The notes beneath the pieces were generated by a model. The model had not been told where the DNA came from, did not search any database, and worked only from the letters and a program-made list of their open reading frames with translations. A program made the position numbers and the translations under genes. From GCA-002282575 sp964606405 (GTDB taxonomy: Bacteria > Pseudomonadota > Gammaproteobacteria > Thiomicrospirales > Thiomicrospiraceae), in NCBI GenBank assembly GCA_964606405.1, contig CAZSGH010000004.1:1-64000 (forward strand): 64,000 nt of DNA, in the 5' to 3' direction. This document shows positions 43,335 through 52,155 of this stretch, piece after piece. Position 1 is the first letter of the stretch, and each line of letters begins with the position of its first letter.

Positions 43335-43419
43335 TGGTGCGCGAGAAGAGACTCGAACTCTTACACCTTGCGGCGCTGGAACCTAAATCCAGTGCGTCTA
43401 CCAATTCCGCCACTCGCGC
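43335..43419 (-). tRNA. tRNA-Leu (anticodon UAG)
   Basis: 85 nt with encoded CCA. Minus-strand acceptor arms GCGCGAG and CTCGCGC pair fully. The anticodon arm is CTGGA, loop TTTAGGT, TCCAG. The long variable arm (CGCC...GGTG) marks a class II tRNA. A broken copy lies 2.2 kb away at 41111-41195. Confidence 0.97.
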
Positions 43420-43534
43420 ATTTGGGTATAATAGCACGCTGGTTTTTAAAATGCATCATATTTTGCATAGTACTTGTAAAATATGAACGTTCGTTCTATT
43501 ATTGTTGTTCATTTCATCGTTAGGGTGTTTATCC

Positions 43535-45487
43535 GTGGCTGTTGCTTATCAAGAATCCGATATTCAGGTATTAAAAGGCTTAGAGCCTGTGCGTCAACGT
43601 CCTGGCATGTATACGCGCACCGAAAATCCGCTGCATATTATGCAAGAGGTGATTGATAACGCTGCCGACGAAGCCCTTGGTGGCTATGCCTCCCGCATTG
43701 AGGTGGTTGTGTATGCAGACGGTTCTTTATCGGTACAGGATAACGGGCGTGGTATTCCCGTCGGTATTCACCCAACAGAAGGCGTGCCAACGGTAGAGTT
43801 GGTTTTTACGCGCTTGCATGCGGGCGGTAAGTTTAGTAAAACATCGGGTGGTGCTTATGCCTTTTCGGGTGGATTACACGGTGTTGGTGTGTCTGTTACC
43901 AATGCGCTGTCGACGCGTCTAGAGGTTGAAGTTGTGCGCGAGGGCAAGCGCTGGCAGCTCGCTTTTGCTGGCGGCGATGTGCTTGAGCCATTAACTGAAG
44001 TGGGTAATGCCCGTGGTCATAGTACGCGCGTGCGCGCTTGGCCAGATGCGCAGTATTTTGATTCGCCTAAAATTCCGTTTTCCGAATTAGAACGCTTATT
44101 ACGTTCTAAGGCTGTGTTGTTGCCGGGGTTAAAAGTATCGTTGCTCAACGAAGCAACCAAGCAGGAGCAGGTTTGGCAATTTAGTGGTGGCATGGGCGAT
44201 TATTTGTTATCGCTGTGCGGTGAAGCAGAAGACTACGTTTCGCCTTTGTTTGCAGGCGAACAATATTTAACCAGCACCCAAGCAACGTCTGATGCGGCAC
44301 AGGGCGAAGGCGCAGCTTGGGCCGTGGTATTTCGAGAGTCCGGCGGACGTTTTGTTGAAAGCTATGTTAATCTCATTCCGACAGGCTTAGGTGGTACGCA
44401 TGAAACAGGGTTGCGTGCAGGATTGTTTGAGTCGATGCACGCTTTTTGTCAGCATCATGGTTTATTGCCCAAAGGGGTGCAGCTAACTGCTGACGATGTG
44501 TGGGGGCGTGTGGCAGGGATTTTGTCGACACGGGTACTTGATCCTCAGTTTCAAGGGCAAACAAAAGATAAGCTCACCTCACGCGCGGCTCATGCGTTGG
44601 TTGCGAGCTGTACACGTGATGCCTTTACCTTGTGGCTAAATGCCCACTTAGAAGATGCTAAAAAAATTGCGGAGCTAGCGATTAAAGCTGCCATGGAGCG
44701 CAACAAGTCGGCGAAAACAGCGGTTAAAAAGAAGACTTCTGGTGCTGCTGTTTTACCCGGTAAGCTTACCGATTGCGAAAGCACCGATTTGCGCGAAACA
44801 GAGTTGTTCTTGGTTGAAGGGGATTCTGCTGGCGGTTCGGCAAAGCAAGCGCGCGATAAACGCACACAGGCAATTCTGCCATTGCGTGGCAAGGTGCTCA
44901 ATACGTGGGAAGTTGCGGCGGGTGATTTATTCAGCAACAACGAAGTGCATGATATGAGTGTCGCCATTGGCGTTGATCCACATACGACGGATGCACCAGC
45001 GAGTGTTTTGGAAGGTTTACGCTACGGAAAAATCATCTTAATGACTGATGCTGATGTTGATGGAGCACATATTCAAACCTTGTTATTAACTTTGTTTTAC
45101 CGTCATTTCCCAAAAGTGATTGAAGAAGGGCATTTATTCGTTGGTCAGCCCCCTTTGTTTCGTGTTGATGCCGACACGCTGAAACGTAAACAAAAATTTT
45201 ATGCGTTAGATGAGGCTGAGCGCGATGCATTGATTCAACGTCTTAAAGATGAGGGGATTCGTGACAATCAAATTAGCGTTGCTCGTTTTAAGGGCTTAGG
45301 TGAAATGAATCCCGATCAGTTAAAGGAAACCGCTATGCTGCCAGAAACACGGCGTTTATTACGAGTGCGCGCCCCTAATCGTGACGATGCTCAGATTATG
45401 TTTGAGATGCTGATGGCGAAAAAGGCATCGGGCGATCGTCGTATCTGGATGGAAAGTAAGGGGTATAGTGTAGAGGCGGACGTATGA
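43535..45487 (+). CDS. parE: DNA topoisomerase IV subunit B
   Basis: 650-residue ATPase subunit of topoisomerase IV, which decatenates chromosomes with ParC. The GHKL ATPase has VIDNAADEALGG, DNGRGIPVGIHP and GGLHGVGVSVTNALS. The transducer domain follows. The TOPRIM part has LVEGDSAGGSAKQARD and MTDADVDGAHIQTLLLTLFYR split by the usual loop. The C-terminus (GLGEMNPDQLKETAM) is typical. The frame opens at 43502, but the GTG at 43535 is chosen because homologues start a few residues before the IQVLKGLEPVRQRPGMY block. The length fits ParE rather than GyrB, since no 160-residue insertion is present. Confidence 0.95.
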   Translation: MAVAYQESDIQVLKGLEPVRQRPGMYTRTENPLHIMQEVIDNAADEALGGYASRIEVVVYADGSLSVQDNGRGIPVGIHPTEGVPTVELVFTRLHAGGKFSKTSGGAYAFSGGLHGVGVSVTNALSTRLEVEVVREGKRWQLAFAGGDVLEPLTEVGNARGHSTRVRAWPDAQYFDSPKIPFSELERLLRSKAVLLPGLKVSLLNEATKQEQVWQFSGGMGDYLLSLCGEAEDYVSPLFAGEQYLTSTQATSDAAQGEGAAWAVVFRESGGRFVESYVNLIPTGLGGTHETGLRAGLFESMHAFCQHHGLLPKGVQLTADDVWGRVAGILSTRVLDPQFQGQTKDKLTSRAAHALVASCTRDAFTLWLNAHLEDAKKIAELAIKAAMERNKSAKTAVKKKTSGAAVLPGKLTDCESTDLRETELFLVEGDSAGGSAKQARDKRTQAILPLRGKVLNTWEVAAGDLFSNNEVHDMSVAIGVDPHTTDAPASVLEGLRYGKIILMTDADVDGAHIQTLLLTLFYRHFPKVIEEGHLFVGQPPLFRVDADTLKRKQKFYALDEAERDALIQRLKDEGIRDNQISVARFKGLGEMNPDQLKETAMLPETRRLLRVRAPNRDDAQIMFEMLMAKKASGDRRIWMESKGYSVEADV

Positions 45488-45521
45488 TGGTGTGCATCAC
45501 AATGCTTTTAAGGGGTGTTTT

Positions 45522-47861
45522 ATGAGTCATAGTAACGATAATACCACGCTCGATTTGTTTTCTCTGTTGGAAGAAACGCCAGCAGTTGCTTCGCAAATCC
45601 TCCCACCAATGCAGCCCCCTGTGCAACCATTAGCAGAGCCGCCTCATGACGATGATGGCGTTGATTTGCCGCTTTACGCCGAGCGTTGCTATTTAGAGTA
45701 TGCGATGTCGGTGGTTAAGGGGCGTGCTTTGCCCGATGTGCAAGACGGACAAAAACCCGTACAGCGTCGTATTTTATACACCATGAAGCGCTTAGGGTTA
45801 GATGGTTCGGCTAAACCTGTTAAGTCAGCGCGAGTGGTGGGCGAGGTGTTGGGTAAGTATCATCCACACGGTGATACCGCGGCTTATGATGCGATGGTGC
45901 GTATGGCGCAGGATTTTACGCTGCGTTATCCCTTGGTCGATGGTCAGGGTAACTTTGGTTCGCGCGATGGTGATGGTGCTGCAGCGATGCGCTATACCGA
46001 AGCGCGTTTAACGCCGATTAGTGATTTGCTGTTGTCAGACTTGGATAGTGAGGTCGTGGATTGGACGGCTAACTACGATGGTAGTTTAAAAGAACCGCTA
46101 TTATTACCCGCTCGTTTGCCTTTTGCGCTGCTGAATGGCGCATCGGGTATCGCCGTGGGGATGGCGTGTGAGTTGCCCTCGCATAATTTGGCAGAGGTTG
46201 CCGCAGCGTGTAAATTGGCAGTATTGGGTGAGCCAACACTAGATGAGGTGTTGTCGGTGATTCAAGGACCCGACTTTACAGGCGGTGGTCAGCTGATTAA
46301 TCCTGATGTCTTGCCTGCTGTTTATGCGGGTGGACGTGGTTCGTTACGATTGCGTGCGCGTTGGCAAATCGAACCTTTGGCGAAGGGGCAGTGGCGCGTG
46401 GTCATTGTTGAGTTGCCGCAGGGTGTATCAACCGCCAAAATCATGTCAGAAATTGAAGGGGTTCTCAACCCTCAGCCTAAGACAGGTAAAAAAGCGATTA
46501 GCCAGGAGCAGGCAGGGTTAAAAACAGCGTTAAGTGCATTACTTGATTTTATGCGAGATGAGTCTGATGGTCAGCATCCGATTCGTTTGGTGCTAGAGCC
46601 GCGCAGCCGTAGTGTCACCGGTGATGAATTAATGACGTTTCTATTGGCGCATACGTCATTAGAAGTGAATGTACCTGTTAATTTAACCCTCATTGGGCGT
46701 GATGGCAATCCGAAGCAAAAAGGCTTGCTGGCGATGCTGAACGAGTGGGCAGCCTTTCGGGTGAGTTTTTTCCGTCGTCGTTGTGGTTTTGAGCATCGTA
46801 AAGCCAGTGAGCGCGCGCATATTTTAGAAGGTCGTTTATTGGTGCTGTTGCACATCGATGAAGTGATCGCGGTCATTCGTCACAGTGATGATCCTAAGGT
46901 TGAGTTGATGGCTCGCTTTGCTTTAAGTGACGTACAGGCAGAAGATATTTTAGAAATTCGGTTGCGTCAATTAGCGCGATTAGAACATATCAAAATTCAG
47001 CAAGAATTGGATAAGCTGAACAAACAACTCGCATCCTTAGCGCGATTGTTAGGGAGCGATAACCTGCTCAGAAAAGCCGTTATTGCTGAAATCGATGCCG
47101 ATGCCAAACAGTTTGGAGACGCCCGTCGTACCTTAATCGAATCGGCTGTGGTGGTGACGCGCAGTGATGCTGCTAACGTTGCCGATGAACCCATTACGGT
47201 GATTGTCAGCAAGCAAGGGTTTGTGCGCACCCGTACTGGTAAGGTCGATGATATTGCAACATTGCCATTTAAAACAGGTGATGGATTATTGGCCTTGTTT
47301 GATTCGCGCACGGTGGCTTTTTTGTTTGTGCTAGACACCACTGGACGCGCTTATTCAGTGCCGATTGCCCAATTACCAAGCGGAAAAGGGGACGGTGCAC
47401 CCATTGCCTCCTTAATTGATTTACCTGCGGGCGTTCGTCCGATGGCGTTTGCTTGCGGGCATTTAACCAGTCGTTTTGTGGTGGCAAGTAGTCAGGGAAA
47501 AGGGTTCGTTTGTAAGGGCGAAGACCTTTTTAGTAATCGTAAGGCCGGCAAGGTGTTTTTGACCATTGAAGCGGGCGATAAGCCTCTGTTGCAGTTGGTT
47601 CCAGAGTGTCAGGGCGATCAAACGCCCCATATTGCTGTCTTGTCAAACGATGGTTGTGGTTTAGTTTACCCTGTCGATGAATTGCGTGTTTTATCGGGTG
47701 GTGCAGGTGTGATATTAATTGCGGGTGGTTTGGTAGAGGTTCAGTTAATTTGTCAGTTGACGGATAGGATTACTTTAGGCAAACACAAGGTAATACCTGA
47801 GAAGTTACTGGGTAAGCGTGCCGCTAAAGGCGTTTTGTTAGGCCGAAAGAGGGCAAGTTAA
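45522..47861 (+). CDS. parC: DNA topoisomerase IV subunit A
   Basis: 779-residue DNA-cleaving subunit. The catalytic Tyr lies in AAMRYTEARL. The quinolone-determining region reads HPHGDTAAYDAM, so the position equal to E. coli Ser80 is Thr and that equal to Glu84 is Asp; neither change proves resistance without relatives to compare. The C-terminal part (about 500-779) is the beta-pinwheel. ATG 45522, 6 nt after AAGGGG, is preferred to the in-frame ATG at 45492. An acidic, Pro-rich N-terminal extension of about 45 residues precedes the winged-helix domain. It follows parE by 34 nt. Confidence 0.95.
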   Translation: MSHSNDNTTLDLFSLLEETPAVASQILPPMQPPVQPLAEPPHDDDGVDLPLYAERCYLEYAMSVVKGRALPDVQDGQKPVQRRILYTMKRLGLDGSAKPVKSARVVGEVLGKYHPHGDTAAYDAMVRMAQDFTLRYPLVDGQGNFGSRDGDGAAAMRYTEARLTPISDLLLSDLDSEVVDWTANYDGSLKEPLLLPARLPFALLNGASGIAVGMACELPSHNLAEVAAACKLAVLGEPTLDEVLSVIQGPDFTGGGQLINPDVLPAVYAGGRGSLRLRARWQIEPLAKGQWRVVIVELPQGVSTAKIMSEIEGVLNPQPKTGKKAISQEQAGLKTALSALLDFMRDESDGQHPIRLVLEPRSRSVTGDELMTFLLAHTSLEVNVPVNLTLIGRDGNPKQKGLLAMLNEWAAFRVSFFRRRCGFEHRKASERAHILEGRLLVLLHIDEVIAVIRHSDDPKVELMARFALSDVQAEDILEIRLRQLARLEHIKIQQELDKLNKQLASLARLLGSDNLLRKAVIAEIDADAKQFGDARRTLIESAVVVTRSDAANVADEPITVIVSKQGFVRTRTGKVDDIATLPFKTGDGLLALFDSRTVAFLFVLDTTGRAYSVPIAQLPSGKGDGAPIASLIDLPAGVRPMAFACGHLTSRFVVASSQGKGFVCKGEDLFSNRKAGKVFLTIEAGDKPLLQLVPECQGDQTPHIAVLSNDGCGLVYPVDELRVLSGGAGVILIAGGLVEVQLICQLTDRITLGKHKVIPEKLLGKRAAKGVLLGRKRAS

Positions 47862-47867
47862 GAGATC

Positions 47868-48014
47868 GGAAACGCTAATAACCTAATGGGCTGTAGGTCA
47901 GGAGGAAGAGATTGTTGAAAATAGCATGTAGCTCATTGCGTAACCTCTTCCTTCAGCGAAAAAATAAACTTGGAAAGCCTAAAAACAACTAAAGCTAGGT
48001 TTTTAGATGTTCCC
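47868..48014 (+). repeat. Hairpin element, copy 9 (full length)
   Basis: Left end GGAAACGCTAATAACCTAAT, central stem GGAGGAAGAG/CTCTTCCTTC with loop core ATAGCATGTAGCTCATTG, and right end CTAAAAACAACTAAAGCTAG, then GTTTTTAGATGTTCCC. It lies between the converging parC and PilZ genes. Confidence 0.9.
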
Positions 48015-48064
48015 AATAGATTCTTGCTTTCGTGTGAATGGCGTTTTTTTAGAAATCCACGTTT

Positions 48065-48762
48065 CTATTGACCAAACTCTTTAAACAGGTCGTCAAGTGA
48101 TGCTAAGTCATTTTCTTCGACCTGCTGTTGGTGTTCTAAGGCTGTTTCTTCCAGCGTTGATTGTTTTTGCTCTTGTACCTGTTCAATCGATGCATTTGCG
48201 CCCATATGTGGGTGTGGATGAAGTGCATTGGGTGCATACCATGCCAGATACTCACGCTTTTTATCGTGGTCATCGCGTTGATAGCNNNNNNNNNNNNNNN
48301 NNNNNNNNNNNNNNNNNNNNNNNNNNNNNNNNNNNNNNNNNNNNNNNNNNNNNNNNNNNNNNNNNNNNNNNNNNNNNNNNNNNNNGGTGCATACCATGCC
48401 AGATACTCACGCTTTTTATCGTGGTCATCGCGTTGATAGCCGCCCATTGATAGAATCATGTTGTCGAGCATTTTTTGTGTAGAGTGTTCGAGGTCGCAAA
48501 ACTGTATGGCTGCCATGGTTTGGAAGTTGCGATCTTCTCGGCGAATCACCCAAGCATCAAACTGAAAGTGTCGATGGTTAAGCTCGAAGGTAAAAGTTAT
48601 TTTCTCGCCTTGCATAAAATGATCGACCATTTCTGGCATGACGACAAAAGCAGCACCGCCAGCGGAAATATTGACTTGACGGTGATACATCTTTGCTTCT
48701 CGTCCAAAGCGGCAAGGGATGTCTGTCACAATTCTGTAGTAGGCGCGTTTATCTATCGACAT
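48065..48762 (-). CDS. PilZ domain c-di-GMP-binding protein, split by an artefactual N gap
   Basis: Merging the duplicated 55-bp flanks of the N run (48231-48285 equals 48386-48440) gives one 180-residue protein. The c-di-GMP motif of PilZ is complete: RAYYR (R-x-x-x-R, residues 6-10) and NISAGG (N-x-S-x-x-G, residues 31-36). Residues 1-110 form the PilZ barrel. The rest is a charged, Gln- and Glu-rich tail ending DDLFKEFGQ. It stands alone on the minus strand after lipA. It may report c-di-GMP levels to an unknown partner; the HD-GYP protein at 62449 is another piece of that signalling. Confidence 0.88.
48286..48385. other. Assembly gap (100 N) between overlapping contig ends
   Basis: Exactly 100 N, flanked by identical 55-bp sequences. 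Same artefact as at 6989-7088; no sequence seems to be missing. Confidence 0.95.
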
Positions 48763-48830
48763 GTTAAAAGTCTGCGTTTGTTATTGTAGGCTCATGATAC
48801 GTTATTTTTGTATCATATGGGCATAAAATG

Positions 48831-49808
48831 TTAATGGATTGTGTTAATTGTGACTCCTTTCGCCTGCAAATCAGCATGGTACGAACTACGAACCATCGGT
48901 CCAGAAGCCACTTGTTCAAAGCCAATACGACGCGCATAAACTGCTAAATCATCAAATTGTTGCGGCGTGACGTAGCGTTCGACAGGTAAATGATGTGGCG
49001 TGGGTTGCAAATATTGTCCAACCGTTAACCACTCGACCTGATGACTACGCATGTCTTGTAAGAGTTGATAGAGTTCTTCGTCTGTTTCGCCAACGCCTAA
49101 CATTAATCCTGATTTGGTGGGTACATTCGGTAACGCTTCTTTCATGCGCTGTAGTAAGCGCAACGAGTGCGCATAGTCTGCACCAGGGCGTACACGGCGA
49201 TAAAGACTAGGAACGGTTTCTAGATTATGGTTGAATACATCGGGTGGCTCGTGCGTCAAAATATCGACCGCAATGTCTAAACAGCCACGAAAGTCGGGCG
49301 TTAAAATTTCGATGGTCAGGTCGGGGCAGGTGGCACGCAAGGTACGAATCACGGCGGCAAAGTGTCCAGCGCCGCCATCGGGCAAGTCATCGCGATCCAC
49401 CGATGTGATCACAATGTACTTGAGTCCCATTTGTGCGACGGTATCTGCCAGTTTGCGCGGCTCATCGATATCAGGGGCATTAGGGCGACCATGGGTCACG
49501 TCGCAAAACGGACATTTACGGGTGCAGATGTCACCCAAAATCATAAAGGTTGCCGTGCCATGACCAAAACATTCAGGTAAATTCGGACAACTTGCTTCTT
49601 CGCAAACGCTGTGTAATCCTTGTTCGCGCATGATGTTTTTAAGGTGACTGATTTTATGAATATCACTCGCCTTGGGCAGTTGCGCTTTGATCCAGCGTGG
49701 TTTTTGTTGCCGAGGTGCTTGTGGGTCGTGATCGAGATGTAACGAGCGCACTTTTTTTTCGGCTTGTTGGTAAGGGGTGCTTACTACGGGGATGTCGGAC
49801 AGTGCCAT
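48831..49808 (-). CDS. lipA: Lipoyl synthase
   Basis: 325-residue radical SAM enzyme that inserts two sulfur atoms into octanoyl groups on E2 or GcvH proteins. The auxiliary cluster ligands lie in CEEASCPNLPEC, the radical SAM cluster ligands in CTRKCPFCDV, and the C-terminal Ser ligand in RSSYHAD. The region GVGETDEELYQLLQDM is also conserved. It overlaps the lipB end by 25 nt, so the two are translated together. The start at 49808 has AGGAA upstream. Confidence 0.97.
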   Translation of the reverse strand: MALSDIPVVSTPYQQAEKKVRSLHLDHDPQAPRQQKPRWIKAQLPKASDIHKISHLKNIMREQGLHSVCEEASCPNLPECFGHGTATFMILGDICTRKCPFCDVTHGRPNAPDIDEPRKLADTVAQMGLKYIVITSVDRDDLPDGGAGHFAAVIRTLRATCPDLTIEILTPDFRGCLDIAVDILTHEPPDVFNHNLETVPSLYRRVRPGADYAHSLRLLQRMKEALPNVPTKSGLMLGVGETDEELYQLLQDMRSHQVEWLTVGQYLQPTPHHLPVERYVTPQQFDDLAVYARRIGFEQVASGPMVRSSYHADLQAKGVTINTIH

Positions 49809-50491
49809 GATGATTCCTGTGGATGCGTAACCTTGGCGCTATAGCCAAGCGTGTCAGAAAAGAGTTGAATCCATGCTTGAGCAAGGTGTTCGTAGCTGGG
49901 CGCACAGGCGTGTGCCGTCCATTGTGTTACGGTCATGCCTGTTAAGCCGCAAGGGGTAATGCGACTAAAGGGTTCTAAGTTCATGTTAATGTTTATTGCC
50001 AAGCCATGATAACTGCAGCCTCGTTTGATTTTAAGTCCTAACGAGGCGATTTTTTGCCCTTTCACATATAGTCCTGGTGCGCCTTCTTTAAGTTGTGCGT
50101 CAATATCATAGTCCGAAAACAGCTGTTGGCTGATGCTTTCGAGGTGTTGCACAAAAGCCTTGACCCCGATTTTTTTTCGGTTGAGGTCAATAAGCGGATA
50201 AAAAATGAGTTGCCCTTCACCGTGATAGGTAACTTGTCCGCCACGGTCGGTTTGAACCAGAGGGATATTGCCTAAGTCACCAAGATGGCACGCATCTCCC
50301 GCTTGACCTTGGGTAAAGGTAGCAGGGTGCATGGCAATCCAGAGTTGATCCTCGCAGTCGCTGGTGCGGCTGCTGGTGAAGTGCTGCATGCGTTGCCAAA
50401 CGTCAAGATAGGGTTGGCAACCCAAGATGCGAATGTGAAGATCACTAACATTCTTAGTAGGTTGGGGGGCTGGGGGAAGGAATGCACTCAT
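49784..50491 (-). CDS. lipB: Octanoyltransferase LipB with element-derived start
   Basis: 235 residues. It moves octanoyl from acyl carrier protein to lipoate-dependent proteins. The conserved TDRGGQVTYHGEGQL, KIASLGLKIKRGCSYHGLA and ITPCGLTG blocks carry the catalytic Cys (in PCGLTG) and Lys (in IASLGLKI). The normal LipB N-terminus would begin about at SDLHIRILG. The only in-frame ATG upstream (50491) lies inside hairpin element copy 10, so about 15-17 extra residues (MSAFLPPAPQPTKNV) are encoded by the element. A TTG at 50506 is also in the element. Ribosome binding site is weak. Confidence 0.9.
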   Translation of the reverse strand: MSAFLPPAPQPTKNVSDLHIRILGCQPYLDVWQRMQHFTSSRTSDCEDQLWIAMHPATFTQGQAGDACHLGDLGNIPLVQTDRGGQVTYHGEGQLIFYPLIDLNRKKIGVKAFVQHLESISQQLFSDYDIDAQLKEGAPGLYVKGQKIASLGLKIKRGCSYHGLAININMNLEPFSRITPCGLTGMTVTQWTAHACAPSYEHLAQAWIQLFSDTLGYSAKVTHPQESSWHCPTSP

Positions 50492-50587
50492 ATTACATGT
50501 AACCAATTAACTTAGATCCTTCCACCAGAAATAAAACCGCATTGAAAACACTAAAAATCGAGCGAAGCGATGTTTTTAGTGTTTTGC
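50440..50587 (+). repeat. Hairpin element, copy 10 (full length, overlaps lipB start)
   Basis: Left end ACTAACATTCTTAGTAGGTT, central stem GGGGGAAGGA/TCCTTCCACCAG, loop core TATTACATGTAACCAATTAA, right hairpin ACTAAAAATCGAGCGAAGCG, then ATGTTTTTAGTGTTTTGC. The hairpin end lies next to the stop codon of the DUF493 gene. Confidence 0.85.
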
Positions 50588-50590
50588 TAC

Positions 50591-50887
50591 TCACAGCGCC
50601 ATGAGTACGTCGGGATGCGCGCTGAGTGCATAATAAATGGCATCGAGCTGTTCGCGGCTGGTCGCAGTAAAGGTTGCAGTAACCGCTGTAAAATTGCCCG
50701 CTTTCGATGGGCGTGTTTTAACCGCATCGCTCGCTAAATCGGGTACGTGCTGACCGACAATATCGGTTACCAGTGAAACAAAGTCGCTTTCAGCGCGCCC
50801 CATGGCTTTTACCACAAAAGAGCAAGGAAAGACGAATAAAGATTCGTTTGGCTCTTCTGGAATATGATGAAGTTGTGTTGTTGTCAT
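50591..50887 (-). CDS. DUF493 (YbeD-like) protein
   Basis: 98-residue small ferredoxin-like protein of the DUF493/YbeD family. The conserved FPCSFVVKAMG start and the GNFTAVTATFTATSREQLDA strand pair are visible. The family is usually found between dacA and lipB, as here, and is thought to have an ACT-like regulatory fold; no firm function is known. The start lies 17 nt after the dacA stop. Its own stop abuts hairpin element copy 10. Confidence 0.9.
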   Translation of the reverse strand: MTTTQLHHIPEEPNESLFVFPCSFVVKAMGRAESDFVSLVTDIVGQHVPDLASDAVKTRPSKAGNFTAVTATFTATSREQLDAIYYALSAHPDVLMAL

Positions 50888-50904
50888 TTGGTTTTTTATT
50901 CCTT

Positions 50905-52083
50905 TTACTTATTGCTGCTCATGCGTTCAATAGCCAGCTTAGCTTGGTCGATTGCACGTTTAAAAAACCCACCTTGAGCAACATCTTCTAAGGCGATTAA
51001 CGGGATTTTTGCTAATTCTTTATCGGCAAGGGTAACCTTGAGTGTGCCGATTGTTTGTCCTTTGCTTACAGGGGCAATCATTTCGGATTGAAACTCAATA
51101 ACAGGCTTCAGATTGTCGTATTGGCTGCGAGGAATGGTTAAATAAGTCGCATCGGCTATGCCAATTGCTAAATCGTCTTTTTCGCCTTGCCAAACATGAA
51201 TTTTTTGCAGTTCTTGATTGGCTTGGTAAAGCTTATGGGTTTCATAAAAACGGAAGCCGTAGTTAAGCAGTTTTTGCGTTTCTTGGGCGCGCGCTTTTTC
51301 GCTATCTGTGCCCAAAATAACGGTGATTAAGCGCATGTCGCCACGTTTTGCCGATGCAACAAGGCAATAACCCGCTGATTCGGTATGTCCTGTTTTCATG
51401 CCATCAACCGACTCATCTTGCCAGAGCAAACGGTTACGATTGGGTTGTTTAATGTTGTTCCAAACAAATTCTTTTTGTGAGTAAATTTTGTAGTATTCGG
51501 GGAAGTTGCGAATAACAGCAGAAGCAACTTTTACCATGTCGTTGGCTGTGGTGTAGTGCGCAGGGTCTGGTAATCCTGTTGGGTTAACGAAGTGCGTGCC
51601 TTTCATGCCGAGTTTTTGTGCATGTTCGTTCATCAGTTGAGAAAAGACTTCAACACTGCCTGCTACTTTTTCTGCTAATGCAACACTAGAGTCGTTTCCC
51701 GATTGGATAATCATGCCGTGAACGAGGGTGTCGATGGGCAGTTGTGCGCCAACGTTAACAAACGAACGTGAACCAGGCTGTTGCCAAGCATTTTTACTGA
51801 TGGTCGCTAGTTCGTCCATTTTCAGGCGATTCGCCGCTAGCTCACGAAAGACGATATAGCCAGTCATGATTTTCGTCAATGATGCAGGTTCGACTTGTTC
51901 GTTAGCATTGTGTTCTGCTAATACTCGACCGCTATCGAAGTCAACCAATACCCATGCTTTAGCAGCCAATTGGGGTGGGTCTGGGACGACAATGCTATCG
52001 GCAAAGGCAAGAGAGCAGCTGCTTAAGATCAGCGTGGTAATCAGGCTGAATGAAGCTGTTAAGCGCAATGACGTATTTAACAT
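50905..52083 (-). CDS. dacA: D-alanyl-D-alanine carboxypeptidase (PBP5/6 type)
   Basis: 392 residues. It trims the terminal D-Ala from peptidoglycan pentapeptides in the periplasm. The signal peptide ends near SLAFA/DS. Catalytic motifs are SLTK (S68, K71), SGNDSS (SxN) and KTGHTESAG. The C-terminal domain ends in an amphipathic helix (FFKRAIDQAKLAIERM) that binds the membrane in the family. ATG 52083 lies 8 nt after GGAG; the ATG at 52089 is only about 2 nt from it. LSSC in the signal peptide resembles a lipobox, but the type I site is the more likely one. Confidence 0.95.
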   Translation of the reverse strand: MLNTSLRLTASFSLITTLILSSCSLAFADSIVVPDPPQLAAKAWVLVDFDSGRVLAEHNANEQVEPASLTKIMTGYIVFRELAANRLKMDELATISKNAWQQPGSRSFVNVGAQLPIDTLVHGMIIQSGNDSSVALAEKVAGSVEVFSQLMNEHAQKLGMKGTHFVNPTGLPDPAHYTTANDMVKVASAVIRNFPEYYKIYSQKEFVWNNIKQPNRNRLLWQDESVDGMKTGHTESAGYCLVASAKRGDMRLITVILGTDSEKARAQETQKLLNYGFRFYETHKLYQANQELQKIHVWQGEKDDLAIGIADATYLTIPRSQYDNLKPVIEFQSEMIAPVSKGQTIGTLKVTLADKELAKIPLIALEDVAQGGFFKRAIDQAKLAIERMSSNK

Positions 52084-52155
52084 TGGCATTCTCCGTGAGT
52101 GCTATTTCAAAGCGACTATTTTAACAGAAGATGCGCTAATAATGAAAAGCGGCTG

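Noticed and set aside
43256..43486. 76-codon frame reading MVREKRLELLHLAALEPKSS
   Set aside because: It crosses the tRNA-Leu gene in antisense, a well-known source of false hypothetical proteins.
45875..45905. Thr and Asp in the ParC quinolone region as resistance mutations
   Set aside because: Betaproteobacterial ParC proteins naturally differ from E. coli here, so no inference can be made without close relatives.
50905..52083. DacA as a lipoprotein because of LSSC in its signal sequence
   Set aside because: The AFA/DS site further on fits the usual type I signal peptide of PBP5-type enzymes better.
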